Source: Acidobacteriota bacterium (GTDB lineage Bacteria; Acidobacteriota; Terriglobia; Terriglobales; Acidobacteriaceae). From it: a DNA stretch of 55,346 nt. A program made the position numbers and the translations under genes. The stretch's first letter is position 1. Every line of letters begins with the position of its first letter. Location of the stretch: assembly GCA_021778845.1 (NCBI GenBank), contig JAJYBU010000006.1, forward strand, positions 79,677 to 135,022, in the 5' to 3' direction. A model generated the notes under the pieces. The model was not told the origin of the DNA and ran no database searches. It saw only the letters and a list, made by a program, of their open reading frames with translations. This document shows, piece by piece, positions 1 through 10,317 of this stretch.

Positions 1-459
1 TGACTTTTGCTCGTCGAGGCTCGTCGTGAATACCTGGGACGGCGGCAACGTGAGCCGGATCGTGCGTCCCTGCGCGCCTTCTGTAATCTGCACGCTGTCG
101 GGATTCAGTTTGCTCATGTCGATGCCGGCAATGGTCTGGCCATGCACGATCATCAATAGCTTGTCGCCGGCCAGCGCGTCGGGCAGTATGGGGTTGGACT
201 CACTGCCTTCGACGACTGTGTCCAGCGAGTACACCACTGTCTCGAGCCGGTTCAACTGCTGCACCTTTTCGACGACATCAGGCGCGGAGACAATGGTCAG
301 AGGCCTTCCCGTGATCAGCGCCGCGAGTTTGCCCGCCACGCCCGACCGTGCATGATGGACGAATACTCCCAACGCCACGGCGCCGAGAACAAGCGCCAAC
401 AGCACGCCGAAGAACGTGCCTGACCCACGCTGCCGTCCGTAGCTGTACTGAATCGTCAT
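1..459 (-). CDS. DUF4230 domain protein, N-terminal part (cut by window edge)
   Basis: Reads from an ATG at 459 leftwards with no stop before base 1, giving 153 residues of an incomplete protein. The first ~15 residues are polar and basic (MTIQYSYGRQRG), followed by one hydrophobic segment (about residues 15-32), so it is probably membrane anchored with the rest outside. The body (VVEKVQQLNRLETV, LLMIVHGQTIAGIDMSKL, RLTLPPSQVF) matches the DUF4230 family as I know it. That family has no defined biochemical function. It lies 18 bp beyond the stop of pyrG on the same strand and could be co-transcribed. The C-terminus lies outside the window. Confidence 0.8.
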   Translation of the reverse strand, partial: MTIQYSYGRQRGSGTFFGVLLALVLGAVALGVFVHHARSGVAGKLAALITGRPLTIVSAPDVVEKVQQLNRLETVVYSLDTVVEGSESNPILPDALAGDKLLMIVHGQTIAGIDMSKLNPDSVQITEGAQGRTIRLTLPPSQVFTTSLDEQKS

Positions 460-477
460 ATTGACTTTCCGGTGGTC

Positions 478-2739
<2,262 letters not shown>

Positions 2740-2782
2740 CTAATATGCTGAGTATGGAATCGACCGAACGAGGACACTGCCG

Positions 2783-3283
2783 ATGAGCCTGATGGACCTG
2801 ATGGATGCACCTGCCTATGACCCCGCTCGCGATGATCGCCGCCGTAATATCTTCATCGGTGTGGCCGTTACGTTGGTTTTGCTGGGGATTCTCGCGTTTT
2901 CCGGCTATGTGTCCGGGCACGGCTGGCTTTTTACGAACATTGGCTATGAGCATCGCGTGAACAACTTTTTTGATGCGCTGGAAGCCAAGGACTATTCGAA
3001 GGCGTACGGGATCTACTACAACGATCCTGACTGGCAGCAGCATCCGGCCAGGTACAGCGGCTATCCGCTGGCCCGGTTTACGGAGGACTGGACGACGGAT
3101 AGCCCTATTAATCAGCCGATTACGTCGCACCATGTGGACAAGTCCGTGGCTGCGGGCAGTGGGTACTTTGGCACTGGCGTCATCGTTGCGGTGCGCGCCA
3201 ATGGGGACCACAAGATCTATATGTACGTGAACCGTGCGGACAAGACCATGACCTGGCCGGCTCCGTATATCTTCAAGTACTGA
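2783..3283 (+). CDS. Small membrane-anchored protein of unknown function
   Basis: 166 residues. A cytoplasmic N-terminus ending in the basic DDRRRN is followed by one transmembrane helix (about residues 24-46, IFIGVAVTLVLLGILAFSGY). A soluble exported domain of about 115 residues then holds FFDALEAKDYSKAYGIYYND, a helix-turn reminiscent of NTF2-like or DUF4864-type lipoprotein domains. I cannot name the family. The last residues (TMTWPAPYIFKY) suggest a compact beta structure. It follows yraN by 73 bp and may be read with it, and ends opposite the convergent GDSL gene. Confidence 0.7.
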   Translation: MSLMDLMDAPAYDPARDDRRRNIFIGVAVTLVLLGILAFSGYVSGHGWLFTNIGYEHRVNNFFDALEAKDYSKAYGIYYNDPDWQQHPARYSGYPLARFTEDWTTDSPINQPITSHHVDKSVAAGSGYFGTGVIVAVRANGDHKIYMYVNRADKTMTWPAPYIFKY

Positions 3284-3491
3284 GCGCGGGGCAGGTTCGG
3301 GTTCCCCTGAAAACAGTGCACTCTCAGCGCAATGTTGGGCTGCAGGATGGCACTCTCAGCACGGTTTTCGATAGCAGGTTTGCAGGGATCGGGGCGCGGG
3401 GACGGGCGATTGGAGGTTTGTGCCTGGAATAAGGTGCCGGGAGTTGGGGAGGGGTGTTTTTTGGGGGGGTGGGATGTCAAGTGGGGGAGAG

Positions 3492-3525
3492 GCATGGAGG
3501 CGCTCTGCGGGATGCGCCTCCATGC
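3492..3525. terminator. Perfect 12-bp inverted repeat between convergent genes
   Basis: GCATGGAGGCGC (3492-3503) and its exact complement GCGCCTCCATGC (3514-3525) surround a 10-base loop, between the stop codons of the membrane protein (3283) and the GDSL lipoprotein (3544). Position and symmetry fit a bidirectional transcription end, though neither side has a clear T tract. The rest of 3284-3543 is G-rich on the plus strand and holds no gene I recognise. Confidence 0.5.
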
Positions 3526-3543
3526 GGTCAGAGGGTGGTGAGA

Positions 3544-4917
3544 CTATCGTGGCGCCGGAGCAGATGTTCTCGGGGAGAGCATCCAATCCAGCGACTGCCC
3601 TGCCTTTGCGCTGATGTGCTGTCCCGGCGTTGCCGCATAGTGGGCTGCGATATTCGGAGGCCAGAGGGGGTCCTTGGCTGCGATCGCGGCCAGGTCGACA
3701 TCCGGGATGCTGGTTTTGAGGTTGGCGTTCATGGCGTCAATGAATGCGTTTGCCACCACGCCGTAGCCGGTGTTGGTTGGATGGATACCGTCTAATCCGA
3801 ACATTCCGCCCAGATAACCAAAAGTTCCGGTGTATCCATTGACCGTAAGACCGGAAGCGGCGGTTTTGGCGAAGACGGTGTGGAAGTCCACCACGGTTGC
3901 GCCCACGGCCGAGGCCTGCTGCTGGATGACCTGGTTATAGGCAAGGACCATCTGCTGCACCTGTACGACTTCGGCGGCGGAGAGGAAGCCAGCGTCGGTA
4001 ATCGGTGGGGCCTGTTTCCCGGCCAGGATTAAGGGGACTTCAGACAGACCGGTGGGGTTGACGAGGTCTCCTGCGTAGGTGCTGCTGGCTGGCTGGATGC
4101 CGAGGAGCTGACTCAACACTGCTGCTGGTACGCCGCTCTTCGCGGAGGCTTCGGCCAGCACCTCGGCGGCAGGCGTGAGGTAGGCGACCAGGGTGACGTC
4201 AGGAATGTTGCACACGACGAGGTTTGCGTTGGTCTGCTTGGACAGGCTCGTCATCAACTGGGTGAACTGGGTGGTGAAGGAGGCCAGCGGTGTCATGGAC
4301 GATGGCGTGCCCGTTTCATCGGCGACGAGGGCATCGTTATTTCCAATCCAGACAAAGATGGTGGTTGGATTGAGCGCAACGGCCGACTGAAACTGTGTCT
4401 GCGCGACGCCGTTGGTCAAGCCGGGGAAGCCCAGCACCAGTTCGGTGATCACCTGCTCCGGTGTGGATGGCAGAAGAACTGGCACCGTGTTCATCACATC
4501 ATTGACCAGCGCTCCTGGAACTCCGAGGTCGGTAGCCTGCAAGGAGTAGTCGTCGCGGCCGGTGGTGGTTTGGCCGGGGTCGAGGATGCCGGTGACGGGA
4601 GGAGGGCCGGGGCTGACCAGGGTCATCACATTGGGTGCGCCCGGAGGCGCGATCAGCGGCAGCGCGAGGACAAACTTTGCCTGCTGGGCGATGAGGTTGG
4701 CATAGCCATTGGGCTGCTGGGTGTCCAGCAGGGAGCCGTTCTGATAACCGGCCGTCAGGGAATCGCCGAGGAAGACGGTGGTTTTGAAGTTTCCGGCATT
4801 TTGCGAGGCTGTCATGGAACCGGAACCGCAACCGCTGACCCCCAGCGTGACAGCACAGGCAAGCAACAGAGACCCAATTCGTGTTGCGCTCAAGAGTGAT
4901 TGTTCCTTGATGTTCAT
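3544..4917 (-). CDS. SGNH/GDSL-family lipoprotein hydrolase
   Basis: 457 residues. An N-terminal signal peptide ends in the lipobox VSGC (Cys about residue 30), so it is predicted to be lipid anchored in the periplasm or outer membrane. The SGNH blocks are present: FLGDSLTAGYQNG with the nucleophile Ser, VWIGNNDA (block III Gly/Asn), and DGIHPTNTGYG with the catalytic Asp and His near the C-terminus. Likely an esterase or acetylhydrolase; the substrate cannot be read. At 457 residues it is longer than minimal SGNH enzymes (about 200), with an insertion between blocks I and III. It lies downstream of the nif island on the same strand, with a 309-bp gap that probably holds its own promoter. Confidence 0.85.
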   Translation of the reverse strand: MNIKEQSLLSATRIGSLLLACAVTLGVSGCGSGSMTASQNAGNFKTTVFLGDSLTAGYQNGSLLDTQQPNGYANLIAQQAKFVLALPLIAPPGAPNVMTLVSPGPPPVTGILDPGQTTTGRDDYSLQATDLGVPGALVNDVMNTVPVLLPSTPEQVITELVLGFPGLTNGVAQTQFQSAVALNPTTIFVWIGNNDALVADETGTPSSMTPLASFTTQFTQLMTSLSKQTNANLVVCNIPDVTLVAYLTPAAEVLAEASAKSGVPAAVLSQLLGIQPASSTYAGDLVNPTGLSEVPLILAGKQAPPITDAGFLSAAEVVQVQQMVLAYNQVIQQQASAVGATVVDFHTVFAKTAASGLTVNGYTGTFGYLGGMFGLDGIHPTNTGYGVVANAFIDAMNANLKTSIPDVDLAAIAAKDPLWPPNIAAHYAATPGQHISAKAGQSLDWMLSPRTSAPAPR

Positions 4918-5226
4918 TGCGTAAACCCTCCCTGCAATCCGGGTGTATCTGGCGAACTTACCCGGTGTTCAGTACACCGAACGTTCCGCTTTTGATTGCA
5001 CTCACTTCTAACACATTGAGAAGAGATTTGCGCGTCTTGTCGCCTGTGCAGCCGCCGTGCTGAGGCGCGACGTTGAGGCGATGTGGTGCGAGCATCCGTT
5101 GTTGATTCTCTGGCGGACGCGGGTGAGACTATCGGCGGGGAGAAGCAGGTTGAAGTGGCCGGGCATGATGAGGAAGAAGCGGAGTTCGTAATGGCGCGAT
5201 ACGTACTTGCAGAGAAGGCGCCGCGA
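4918..5226. other. Gap between nifW and the GDSL gene; possible decayed ORF
   Basis: 309 bp with no convincing gene. On the minus strand, in frame with nifW and directly after its stop codon, an open stretch (about 5226-5020) encodes ELRFFLIMPGHFNLLL, which loosely resembles the MPxHxHxLL heart of REP-associated IS200-like transposases with the second His replaced by Asn. The similarity is short and unverified. The part nearest 4918 should contain the promoter of the GDSL lipoprotein, but I cannot place -35/-10 boxes with confidence. Confidence 0.25.
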
Positions 5227-5562
5227 TCAGATGGCCGAACGGCTCTGGCCTTTGCGCGGAACTGCCAGCGAGATGAGCGGACGATGCTTAACTCGAACAG
5301 CATCCTGGAGGACTTTGAAGACCCGCTGGTCCAAGGGCGAGGATTGAGCGAAGTCGTCGTAGGCACGCAGGAGATGAGCACGAAAGTGCGCGCGGGCGGT
5401 CTCTTCCTCCGGCGTGGCAGGCGCAAGCTTCAGATACTCACCCATGCGCCTCAGAATATGGAGGCGTGCGACATTGAGGATCGCCGGATCGTATGGAACA
5501 TCGAGAAGATGAAAGAACTCTTCGGCGGAAGACAGCTTTGAAAGTTGTTCGAGGATGGTCAT
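5227..5562 (-). CDS. nifW: Nitrogenase-stabilizing/protective protein NifW
   Basis: 111 residues, normal for NifW, which in other diazotrophs interacts with the MoFe protein, aids its maturation and protects it from oxygen. The sequence carries the family core FFHLLDVPYDPAILNVARLH and ILRRMGEYL, followed by a helical tail with SPLDQRVFKVLQDAV. Its ATG overlaps the stop of nifV by 4 bp (5559-5562), indicating translational coupling. It is the last gene of the iscA-nifS-nifV-nifW unit and therefore falls under the sigma-54 promoter upstream of iscA. Confidence 0.92.
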   Translation of the reverse strand: MTILEQLSKLSSAEEFFHLLDVPYDPAILNVARLHILRRMGEYLKLAPATPEEETARAHFRAHLLRAYDDFAQSSPLDQRVFKVLQDAVRVKHRPLISLAVPRKGQSRSAI

Positions 5563-6725
5563 ACTCTCATCTCCGTGGGCGAGCCATGCTGGGTTATCGG
5601 AGCGTTCGCCTGGGTGTAGAACTCCAGCAACTCTTCTGTGCTGACGGCTCGTTTGGCCTGCATGGAACGCTCCTGAATTCGCGTCAGTAACCTCCGTGTC
5701 TGGTGCTTGTCGGCAGCGAGTCCGAGCTGATGCAGGGCTCCTGTAACCGATGCCATGCCGGAGTGCTTTCCGAGGACGATGCGGCGATCGCGTCCAAAGG
5801 TTCCCGGTGATAACGCTTCATAGGTCAACGGATTCTTCATGAGGCCATCGACATGAATGCCGGATTCGTGGGTGAAGGCGTTGGCGCCGACGATGGCCTT
5901 TCCCGCAGGAATAGGAGTGCGGGCGGCGTTGGCAACAATCTCGGCAAGCCGCGGCAGATGGGAGAGATCCACGCTGCACTGCGTATCGGGAATGAGTTTC
6001 AATCCAGCGACGACTTCTTCCAGCGCGGCGTTGCCAGCACGTTCGCCCAGGCCGAGGACGCAGACGCTGGCATGGGTCGCTCCTCCGCGGATGGCCGCAA
6101 GGGTATTGGCGGTGGCCAGGCCCAGGTCGTCGTGGCCGTGAAATTCAAGCTCGAGATCGAAGTGAGAACGCAGACGGCGAAACGTGTCGTGGACGGAGAA
6201 GGGGTCCATGATGCCGAGCGTGTCGGCGAACCGGTAGCGATGCGCACCAACGCTGGATGCTGCGTCTACGGCCGCGAGCACGAAGTCGAAGTCGGCGCGG
6301 CTGGAATCCTCGCCGCCCAAAGCCACGCGCAGTCCGCAATCGACGGCGTAGGAGATTACGTCGCGGACCCTTCGGAGAACTTCGACGCGGTCCGCATTTA
6401 ATTTCGCGGACATCTGGATGTCGGAAAGCGGGACCGAAAGGTTCGCGCGCTTCAGGCCGGTCATGAGGGCGGCATCGACGTCGTTGCGGGTCATGCGGCA
6501 CCAGGCGATGGGCTCGGAGGTGCGCAGCAGGCGTCCGACCTCGGCCAGTGCTTCGACCTCTGCTGTGCCCATGGCGGGCGTCCCCGCCTCGATCTCCTCT
6601 ACGCCAGCGGCTTCAAGGGCCAGGGCGATGGCGAGCTTTTCCTCCAGCGTGAAGGAGACGCCCGGAGCCTGCTCGCCATCTCTCAGCGTGGAGTCATTGA
6701 TCACGATTGGTCTATGTGTAGTCAC
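5559..6725 (-). CDS. nifV: Homocitrate synthase NifV
   Basis: 388 residues. Condenses 2-oxoglutarate with acetyl-CoA to homocitrate, the organic ligand of FeMo-cofactor. The DRE-TIM barrel signature is clear: NDSTLRDGEQAPGVSFT at the start, the metal-binding EFHGHDDLGLATANT, and the LGLGERAGNAALEEVV segment of the homocitrate/isopropylmalate synthase family. Length and placement between nifS and nifW favour NifV over LeuA or a lysine-pathway homocitrate synthase, and there is no leucine operon nearby. It overlaps the end of nifS by 14 bp and the start of nifW by 4 bp. Confidence 0.95.
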   Translation of the reverse strand: MTTHRPIVINDSTLRDGEQAPGVSFTLEEKLAIALALEAAGVEEIEAGTPAMGTAEVEALAEVGRLLRTSEPIAWCRMTRNDVDAALMTGLKRANLSVPLSDIQMSAKLNADRVEVLRRVRDVISYAVDCGLRVALGGEDSSRADFDFVLAAVDAASSVGAHRYRFADTLGIMDPFSVHDTFRRLRSHFDLELEFHGHDDLGLATANTLAAIRGGATHASVCVLGLGERAGNAALEEVVAGLKLIPDTQCSVDLSHLPRLAEIVANAARTPIPAGKAIVGANAFTHESGIHVDGLMKNPLTYEALSPGTFGRDRRIVLGKHSGMASVTGALHQLGLAADKHQTRRLLTRIQERSMQAKRAVSTEELLEFYTQANAPITQHGSPTEMRV

Positions 6726-7911
6726 AGGCGGCCTCCATTGGAACCATATTGAGTCGAAGATCTTTCACGGATTGCGGCAAGACGTCAACGACGCGCTGAA
6801 CATCGTGGTCAGTGTTTTCGCGCGAGAAGGAGAAGCGCACGGCTCCGCGTAGAAACGCAAACGGGACCTTCATGGCGCGCAGTACATGCGACGGTTCCAT
6901 GGACCCGGAACTGCAGGCTGACCCCTGAGAGCAGGCAATGAAATCACGGTTCAGCAGCGAAAGAATGGAGTCGGCCTCCACATCTTCAAAGGCGATGTTC
7001 AACGTGTTCGGGAGGCGATCGCTCGTGTTGCCGATGACCATGGTGCCGGGAATGCTGCGGAGTATCTCGGACTCGAGACGATCGCGCAGTGCAGCAATCC
7101 GGGGCGTCTCGTGGAGAAGCGCTTGCGCGGCTAATTCCGCAGCTACACCGAAGCCCACGATTGCAGGCGCGTTTTCCGTGCCGGCGCGCCTGCCGCGCTC
7201 CTGACGCCCACCGTGAATCAACGGTACGAAGCTAACCCCATTGCGTATATAGAGAGCGCCCACACCTTTGGGGCAGTGCATCTTGTGCGCGGAGATCGAG
7301 AGCGAATCGATGTGCGTCGATTGCACCTGCATGTTGACTTTGCCCGCAGCCTGCACGGCATCGCAGTGGAAGAGGGCGCCCGCTGCATTTGCTATGGCCG
7401 CCAATCGGTCGACAGGAAATATTGTGCCTGTCTCGCTGTTGGCCCACTGCATGGAAGCCACGGCAGTCCTGGCGCTCAGGGCGCGCCTGTACGTCTCCTC
7501 ATCCAGCCGCCCATTGCGGTCAACGGGAATGCGATGGACCTTTGCTCGTGCTGTCCGCTGCAGATGGTCACACACGGCGAGGATGGAGGGATGTTCGACG
7601 GTAGAGATGATCACCTCGTCTCGATCCTTGCGGGCTTCGAGTGCCGAGAAGATGGCAGTGTTATTGGACTCGGTGCCGCCAGAGGTGAACACGATTTCTT
7701 TGCTGGAGGCGGCGCCAATCAACGATTGAATCTGGCGGCGTGCAGTGTGCACGGCCTCGGATACGGAGGTACCCAGGGCATGCTCTGACGATGGGTTGGC
7801 AAAGTGCTCGCGGAAGAACGGCAGCATCGCATCGAGAACGCGGGCATCCACGCGGGTCGTCGCATTGTTATCCAGATAGACCCACGGATGATCTTTGCAC
7901 CGCTGCGTCAT
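6712..7911 (-). CDS. nifS: Cysteine desulfurase NifS
   Basis: 399 residues. PLP enzyme that takes sulfur from cysteine for nitrogenase Fe-S clusters. Seen: VYLDNNATTRVD at the N-terminus, SISAHKMHCPKGVGALY with the PLP-binding Lys, and the active-site Cys loop CSQGSACSSGSMEPSHVL. I start at the ATG at 7911 because GAGGAGG stands 7 bases upstream and the family begins there; the frame stays open to 8028 but that part overlaps iscA. Located between iscA and nifV. No nifU accompanies it, so the adjacent A-type carrier is the only nif scaffold visible. Confidence 0.95.
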   Translation of the reverse strand: MTQRCKDHPWVYLDNNATTRVDARVLDAMLPFFREHFANPSSEHALGTSVSEAVHTARRQIQSLIGAASSKEIVFTSGGTESNNTAIFSALEARKDRDEVIISTVEHPSILAVCDHLQRTARAKVHRIPVDRNGRLDEETYRRALSARTAVASMQWANSETGTIFPVDRLAAIANAAGALFHCDAVQAAGKVNMQVQSTHIDSLSISAHKMHCPKGVGALYIRNGVSFVPLIHGGRQERGRRAGTENAPAIVGFGVAAELAAQALLHETPRIAALRDRLESEILRSIPGTMVIGNTSDRLPNTLNIAFEDVEADSILSLLNRDFIACSQGSACSSGSMEPSHVLRAMKVPFAFLRGAVRFSFSRENTDHDVQRVVDVLPQSVKDLRLNMVPMEAACDYT

Positions 7912-7936
7912 GGTGTGCCTCCTCAGATGTTGCGCA

Positions 7937-8260
7937 TCAGCAAAAGGACTTTCCGCAACTGCAGGTGGATTTTGCATTGGGGTTGTCGAAGGCGAAGCCA
8001 GAACCATCCAGGCCATTGAGATAGTCAATCGTGGTGCCTGTCAGGAGATCGGCACTGTCCGGGTCGACGAAGATGGTGAGACCGTCCTTCTTGCAGGCGA
8101 AGTCGCCGGGTTGGGAACTTTCCACCAAACCCATCTGGTATTTGTAGCCGGAGCATCCTCCGGACTCCGCTGTAACGCGCAGACCGGCAATCGGTGTTGA
8201 CGTCGCTTGAATGGCGGATCGCAGAGCTTCGACTGCAGTTGGAGTCAATTCAATCATCAT
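7937..8260 (-). CDS. iscA: A-type iron-sulfur carrier (IscA/HesB, nif-associated)
   Basis: 107 residues. A-type Fe-S carrier of the kind called NifIscA when it sits in nif operons; it passes clusters to apo-proteins. The three ligand cysteines are present: GGCSGYKY near residue 36 and CSCGKSFC at the C-terminus. The start is ATGATG at 8260/8257, preceded by the strong site GGGAGGGG. First gene of the iscA-nifS-nifV-nifW unit, 31 bp downstream of a -24/-12 promoter. The final Cys after KSF is an extra residue beyond the usual CxC. Confidence 0.9.
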   Translation of the reverse strand: MMIELTPTAVEALRSAIQATSTPIAGLRVTAESGGCSGYKYQMGLVESSQPGDFACKKDGLTIFVDPDSADLLTGTTIDYLNGLDGSGFAFDNPNAKSTCSCGKSFC

Positions 8261-8290
8261 CCCCTCCCCTCTCGGTATGGAGAGTGAGGG

Positions 8291-8306
8291 AGCACGTTTC
8301 GCGCCA
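8291..8306 (-). promoter_or_regulatory. Sigma-54 (-24/-12) promoter of iscA-nifS-nifV-nifW
   Basis: Minus-strand sequence TGGCGCGAAACGTGCT matches the sigma-54 consensus TGGCACG-N4-TTGCW at 10 of its 12 specified positions, with the invariant GG and GC correctly spaced. Transcription would start near 8280, about 20 bases before the iscA ATG at 8260. This gives the iscA-nifSVW genes their own NifA-dependent promoter, separate from that of nifH. Confidence 0.7.
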
Positions 8307-8365
8307 AACCGGACGCAATCAAAATGTGGGACTTAGAAGCACTCCATCAAGCAGATGCGGCGCAT

Positions 8366-8381
8366 TGTCGTATTCACGACC
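8366..8381 (-). promoter_or_regulatory. Probable NifA upstream activator site (one mismatch)
   Basis: TGT-N10-ACC (plus-strand reading) differs at one base from the NifA consensus TGT-N10-ACA. It contains the perfect inverted repeat GTCGT-ATTC-ACGAC and lies about 60 bp upstream of the -24 element at 8291-8306. Assigned by position and symmetry. Confidence 0.5.
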
Positions 8382-8419
8382 TGTCGACTTCCATTCAACT
8401 TCCACTCAGCATCTCTTCA

Positions 8420-9064
8420 TCATGGCGCCAGCGATACACCCGCGATGGAGCCTGGTCTCTCCTGCACCAGGCGGTTCCGCGCCAAGATGCTCTCACCCGA
8501 TTCATCGCCAAAGCATCCCTCGAAATCACAGCACTCCGAACAGGAAGGCGCGAGGCACATACGTGAATTTTCATCCTGGCAGATCAATCGGTAGAAGAAC
8601 TTCTTCCACTTCATGTCCTGCCTGTTGCGAAGAGCAAGTGGAGCGAAGTGCCGTTGCATGAGCCTCGACAACTCACTACGATTCGCGAGGCCAAGGTCCT
8701 GCCAGAGATGATTGGGTCGTGTCGCTCTGCGGGCGATGATGATGGAAAATACGGAGCTGAGCGGAGCCGGTGTAGAGCGGGAGCGGAGGAGCAATCTTCG
8801 CAGCGATTGCTCCTCGTCGCCAACTGTCGCTTCGTTGTCGAGCCCGAAGTCTTGCAGCAGCGTGGCTGCATCGGGGAAGTATGTCGCGATCACGCGCCGG
8901 AGTTCTTTGCCTGAGATGCCCAGCCCTTCCGCGAGCGAGCCGCCCGGATCGATCTCCATTGCGGCTGCTGTGAATATGGAAGCCAGCACATGCGCATCGA
9001 AGGCGTCGTAGAGGGAAGCTGCTTTCGATTGGACCAGCTGCGTGTAGAGCGCGAGGTGGGGCAT
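8420..9064 (-). CDS. nifQ: NifQ, molybdenum donor for FeMo-cofactor
   Basis: 214 residues. NifQ carries a Mo-Fe-S cluster and supplies Mo to the NifEN/NifH cofactor machinery. The hallmark C-x4-C-x2-C-x5-C is present as CLAPSCSECCDFEGCFG close to the C-terminus, preceded by WKKFFYRLICQDENSRM. The N-terminal helical half is typical of the family. The ATG at 9064 (MPHLALY) has AAGGAG 7-8 bases upstream, and a longer reading to 9142 would run through the ferredoxin gene. Last gene of the nifH-led unit. Its presence with mop downstream of nifA fits a molybdenum nitrogenase. Confidence 0.9.
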   Translation of the reverse strand: MPHLALYTQLVQSKAASLYDAFDAHVLASIFTAAAMEIDPGGSLAEGLGISGKELRRVIATYFPDAATLLQDFGLDNEATVGDEEQSLRRLLLRSRSTPAPLSSVFSIIIARRATRPNHLWQDLGLANRSELSRLMQRHFAPLALRNRQDMKWKKFFYRLICQDENSRMCLAPSCSECCDFEGCFGDESGESILARNRLVQERPGSIAGVSLAP

Positions 9065-9075
9065 GGCTGGTCTCC

Positions 9076-9372
9076 TTAGGCTGATCCGTGGGTCTGACAA
9101 TTCTTCGGACAGACTCGGGAACACGCTGCGCATCCGATACACGCGCCGGGATCGCTGACGAACATGACCTTGCGCTCAATCTCGTCGTCATCGAGCGATA
9201 CCGCATCACCGTCTTCGGTGATGCCCTGCAGGGACATCACCGACCGTCCGCAGACCTTGAAGCACCGGCCACATCCAATGCAGATTCTTGCATCGATGCT
9301 GAGCAGATACGATGGCTCCCAGGCTCTTCCATCGCGTGACACTGTCGGCAGTACTGTCTCCATTGCTTCCAT
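9076..9372 (-). CDS. fdxB: Nif-specific ferredoxin III (2[4Fe-4S])
   Basis: 98 residues. Two cluster-binding motifs: CIGCGRCFKVCGR (about residue 31) and CIGCAACSRVCPKNC near the C-terminus. The first motif has Gly rather than Pro after its fourth Cys, as in the ferredoxin III family found next to nifX and nifQ. Probably an electron donor for nitrogenase or cofactor assembly. The start at 9372 gives MEAMETVLP. It sits 11 bp before nifQ and 50 bp after the nifX-associated gene. Confidence 0.88.
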   Translation of the reverse strand: MEAMETVLPTVSRDGRAWEPSYLLSIDARICIGCGRCFKVCGRSVMSLQGITEDGDAVSLDDDEIERKVMFVSDPGACIGCAACSRVCPKNCQTHGSA

Positions 9373-9422
9373 GTACCCTCACTGATTCTTGAGATTGACC
9401 TGTCCCGGTGCGCTTGCCGTTA

Positions 9423-9887
9423 TCAATAGCGGGCGACTTCGGGATACTTTTCGATCCATTCCACGCCGTCCGCGACGAGTTTTTCCCCCTCGGCCTCCAG
9501 CTTTTCAAGGCTGCTGAAGCCAAACCTGTGAACCTCTCGCAGATTCTTGTTGAGCACGATCAGACGTCCCGCCGTGAGGACAAGACGACCGAAGCCTTCG
9601 TGGTGCAGCCTGAAAATAGGAGAGACCATTACACCTGTGATTCGTTCGATGGCGAGTCCGATGGCGTTGTAAAAGAGTTCCATGCGCCACAGCGTCTCTG
9701 GGTCGGGGTCGCCCATGATCGGAAGCTCGCGGCGCTTCTCCTTCGTGAGGATGTAGGGCTCGAGCAGGTCCAGGTCAGACTTCTTATCCCAGGATCCATG
9801 CATGTCCTGCGCTCGCCACTGCTTGATGAGTTCCTTGAGAAAGCCCTGAGCTGCCGGCGCCGCCATTTGATTTACCGTCTCAACCAT
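9423..9887 (-). CDS. NifX-associated nitrogen fixation protein (DUF269)
   Basis: 154 residues, matching the NifX-associated family that almost always follows nifX. Conserved elements: [56 protein letters not shown] and [20 protein letters not shown]. No enzymatic activity is established; a role in cofactor assembly is inferred from constant linkage. Its start overlaps the end of nifX by 8 bp. The sequence is intact and of normal length. Confidence 0.9.
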   Translation of the reverse strand: MVETVNQMAAPAAQGFLKELIKQWRAQDMHGSWDKKSDLDLLEPYILTKEKRRELPIMGDPDPETLWRMELFYNAIGLAIERITGVMVSPIFRLHHEGFGRLVLTAGRLIVLNKNLREVHRFGFSSLEKLEAEGEKLVADGVEWIEKYPEVARY

Positions 9888-10290
9888 GTACCACCTCGTC
9901 TTCGAAATCCAGCATTCGCTCTACTCCCTTGTTCATCGCCTTACGCAACCATGGCGGCGGAGTTCCGCACAGAACTTTCTGGAGCCGCAACAGGACGTCA
10001 TCAATGGCTTCGGGCTCTGACACCTTGATGGGGTGGATCTTCTTTGCGACCACGCGGGCAGCGCCTGACCCGCCGATGGCGGCGACGTAGAGGATTGCGC
10101 AATCGTCAATAGCTGCCAGCTTGGGCCCGAGCTTGTCTTCGTTACCGTCCTCGTGTAGATCGCCCGTGAATTCGTAGGTGGTGACAAAGTGAATGTCATC
10201 GGGTGTCACTTCGTAGACCGCAATATGTTTCGCCCATCCGAAGTGCGCATCTACGCGCTTTAAATCTTCTGTTGCAAATGCAATTTTCAT
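9880..10290 (-). CDS. nifX: NifX, FeMo-cofactor/NifB-co carrier
   Basis: 136 residues. NifX binds NifB-co and cofactor precursors during FeMo-co synthesis. The beta-strand start MKIAFATED, the signature [16 protein letters not shown] and [15 protein letters not shown] are family features, and the same fold is appended to NifB. The ATG at 10290 has GAGGAGG 4 bases upstream; the longer reading from 10314 is unlikely. A C-terminal extension (about residues 105-136) resembles the tails of other NifX proteins. It lies 27 bp after nifN. Confidence 0.92.
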   Translation of the reverse strand: MKIAFATEDLKRVDAHFGWAKHIAVYEVTPDDIHFVTTYEFTGDLHEDGNEDKLGPKLAAIDDCAILYVAAIGGSGAARVVAKKIHPIKVSEPEAIDDVLLRLQKVLCGTPPPWLRKAMNKGVERMLDFEDEVVHG

Positions 10291-10317
10291 CGTCCTCCTC
10301 CACAGTTTGTGCAATCG

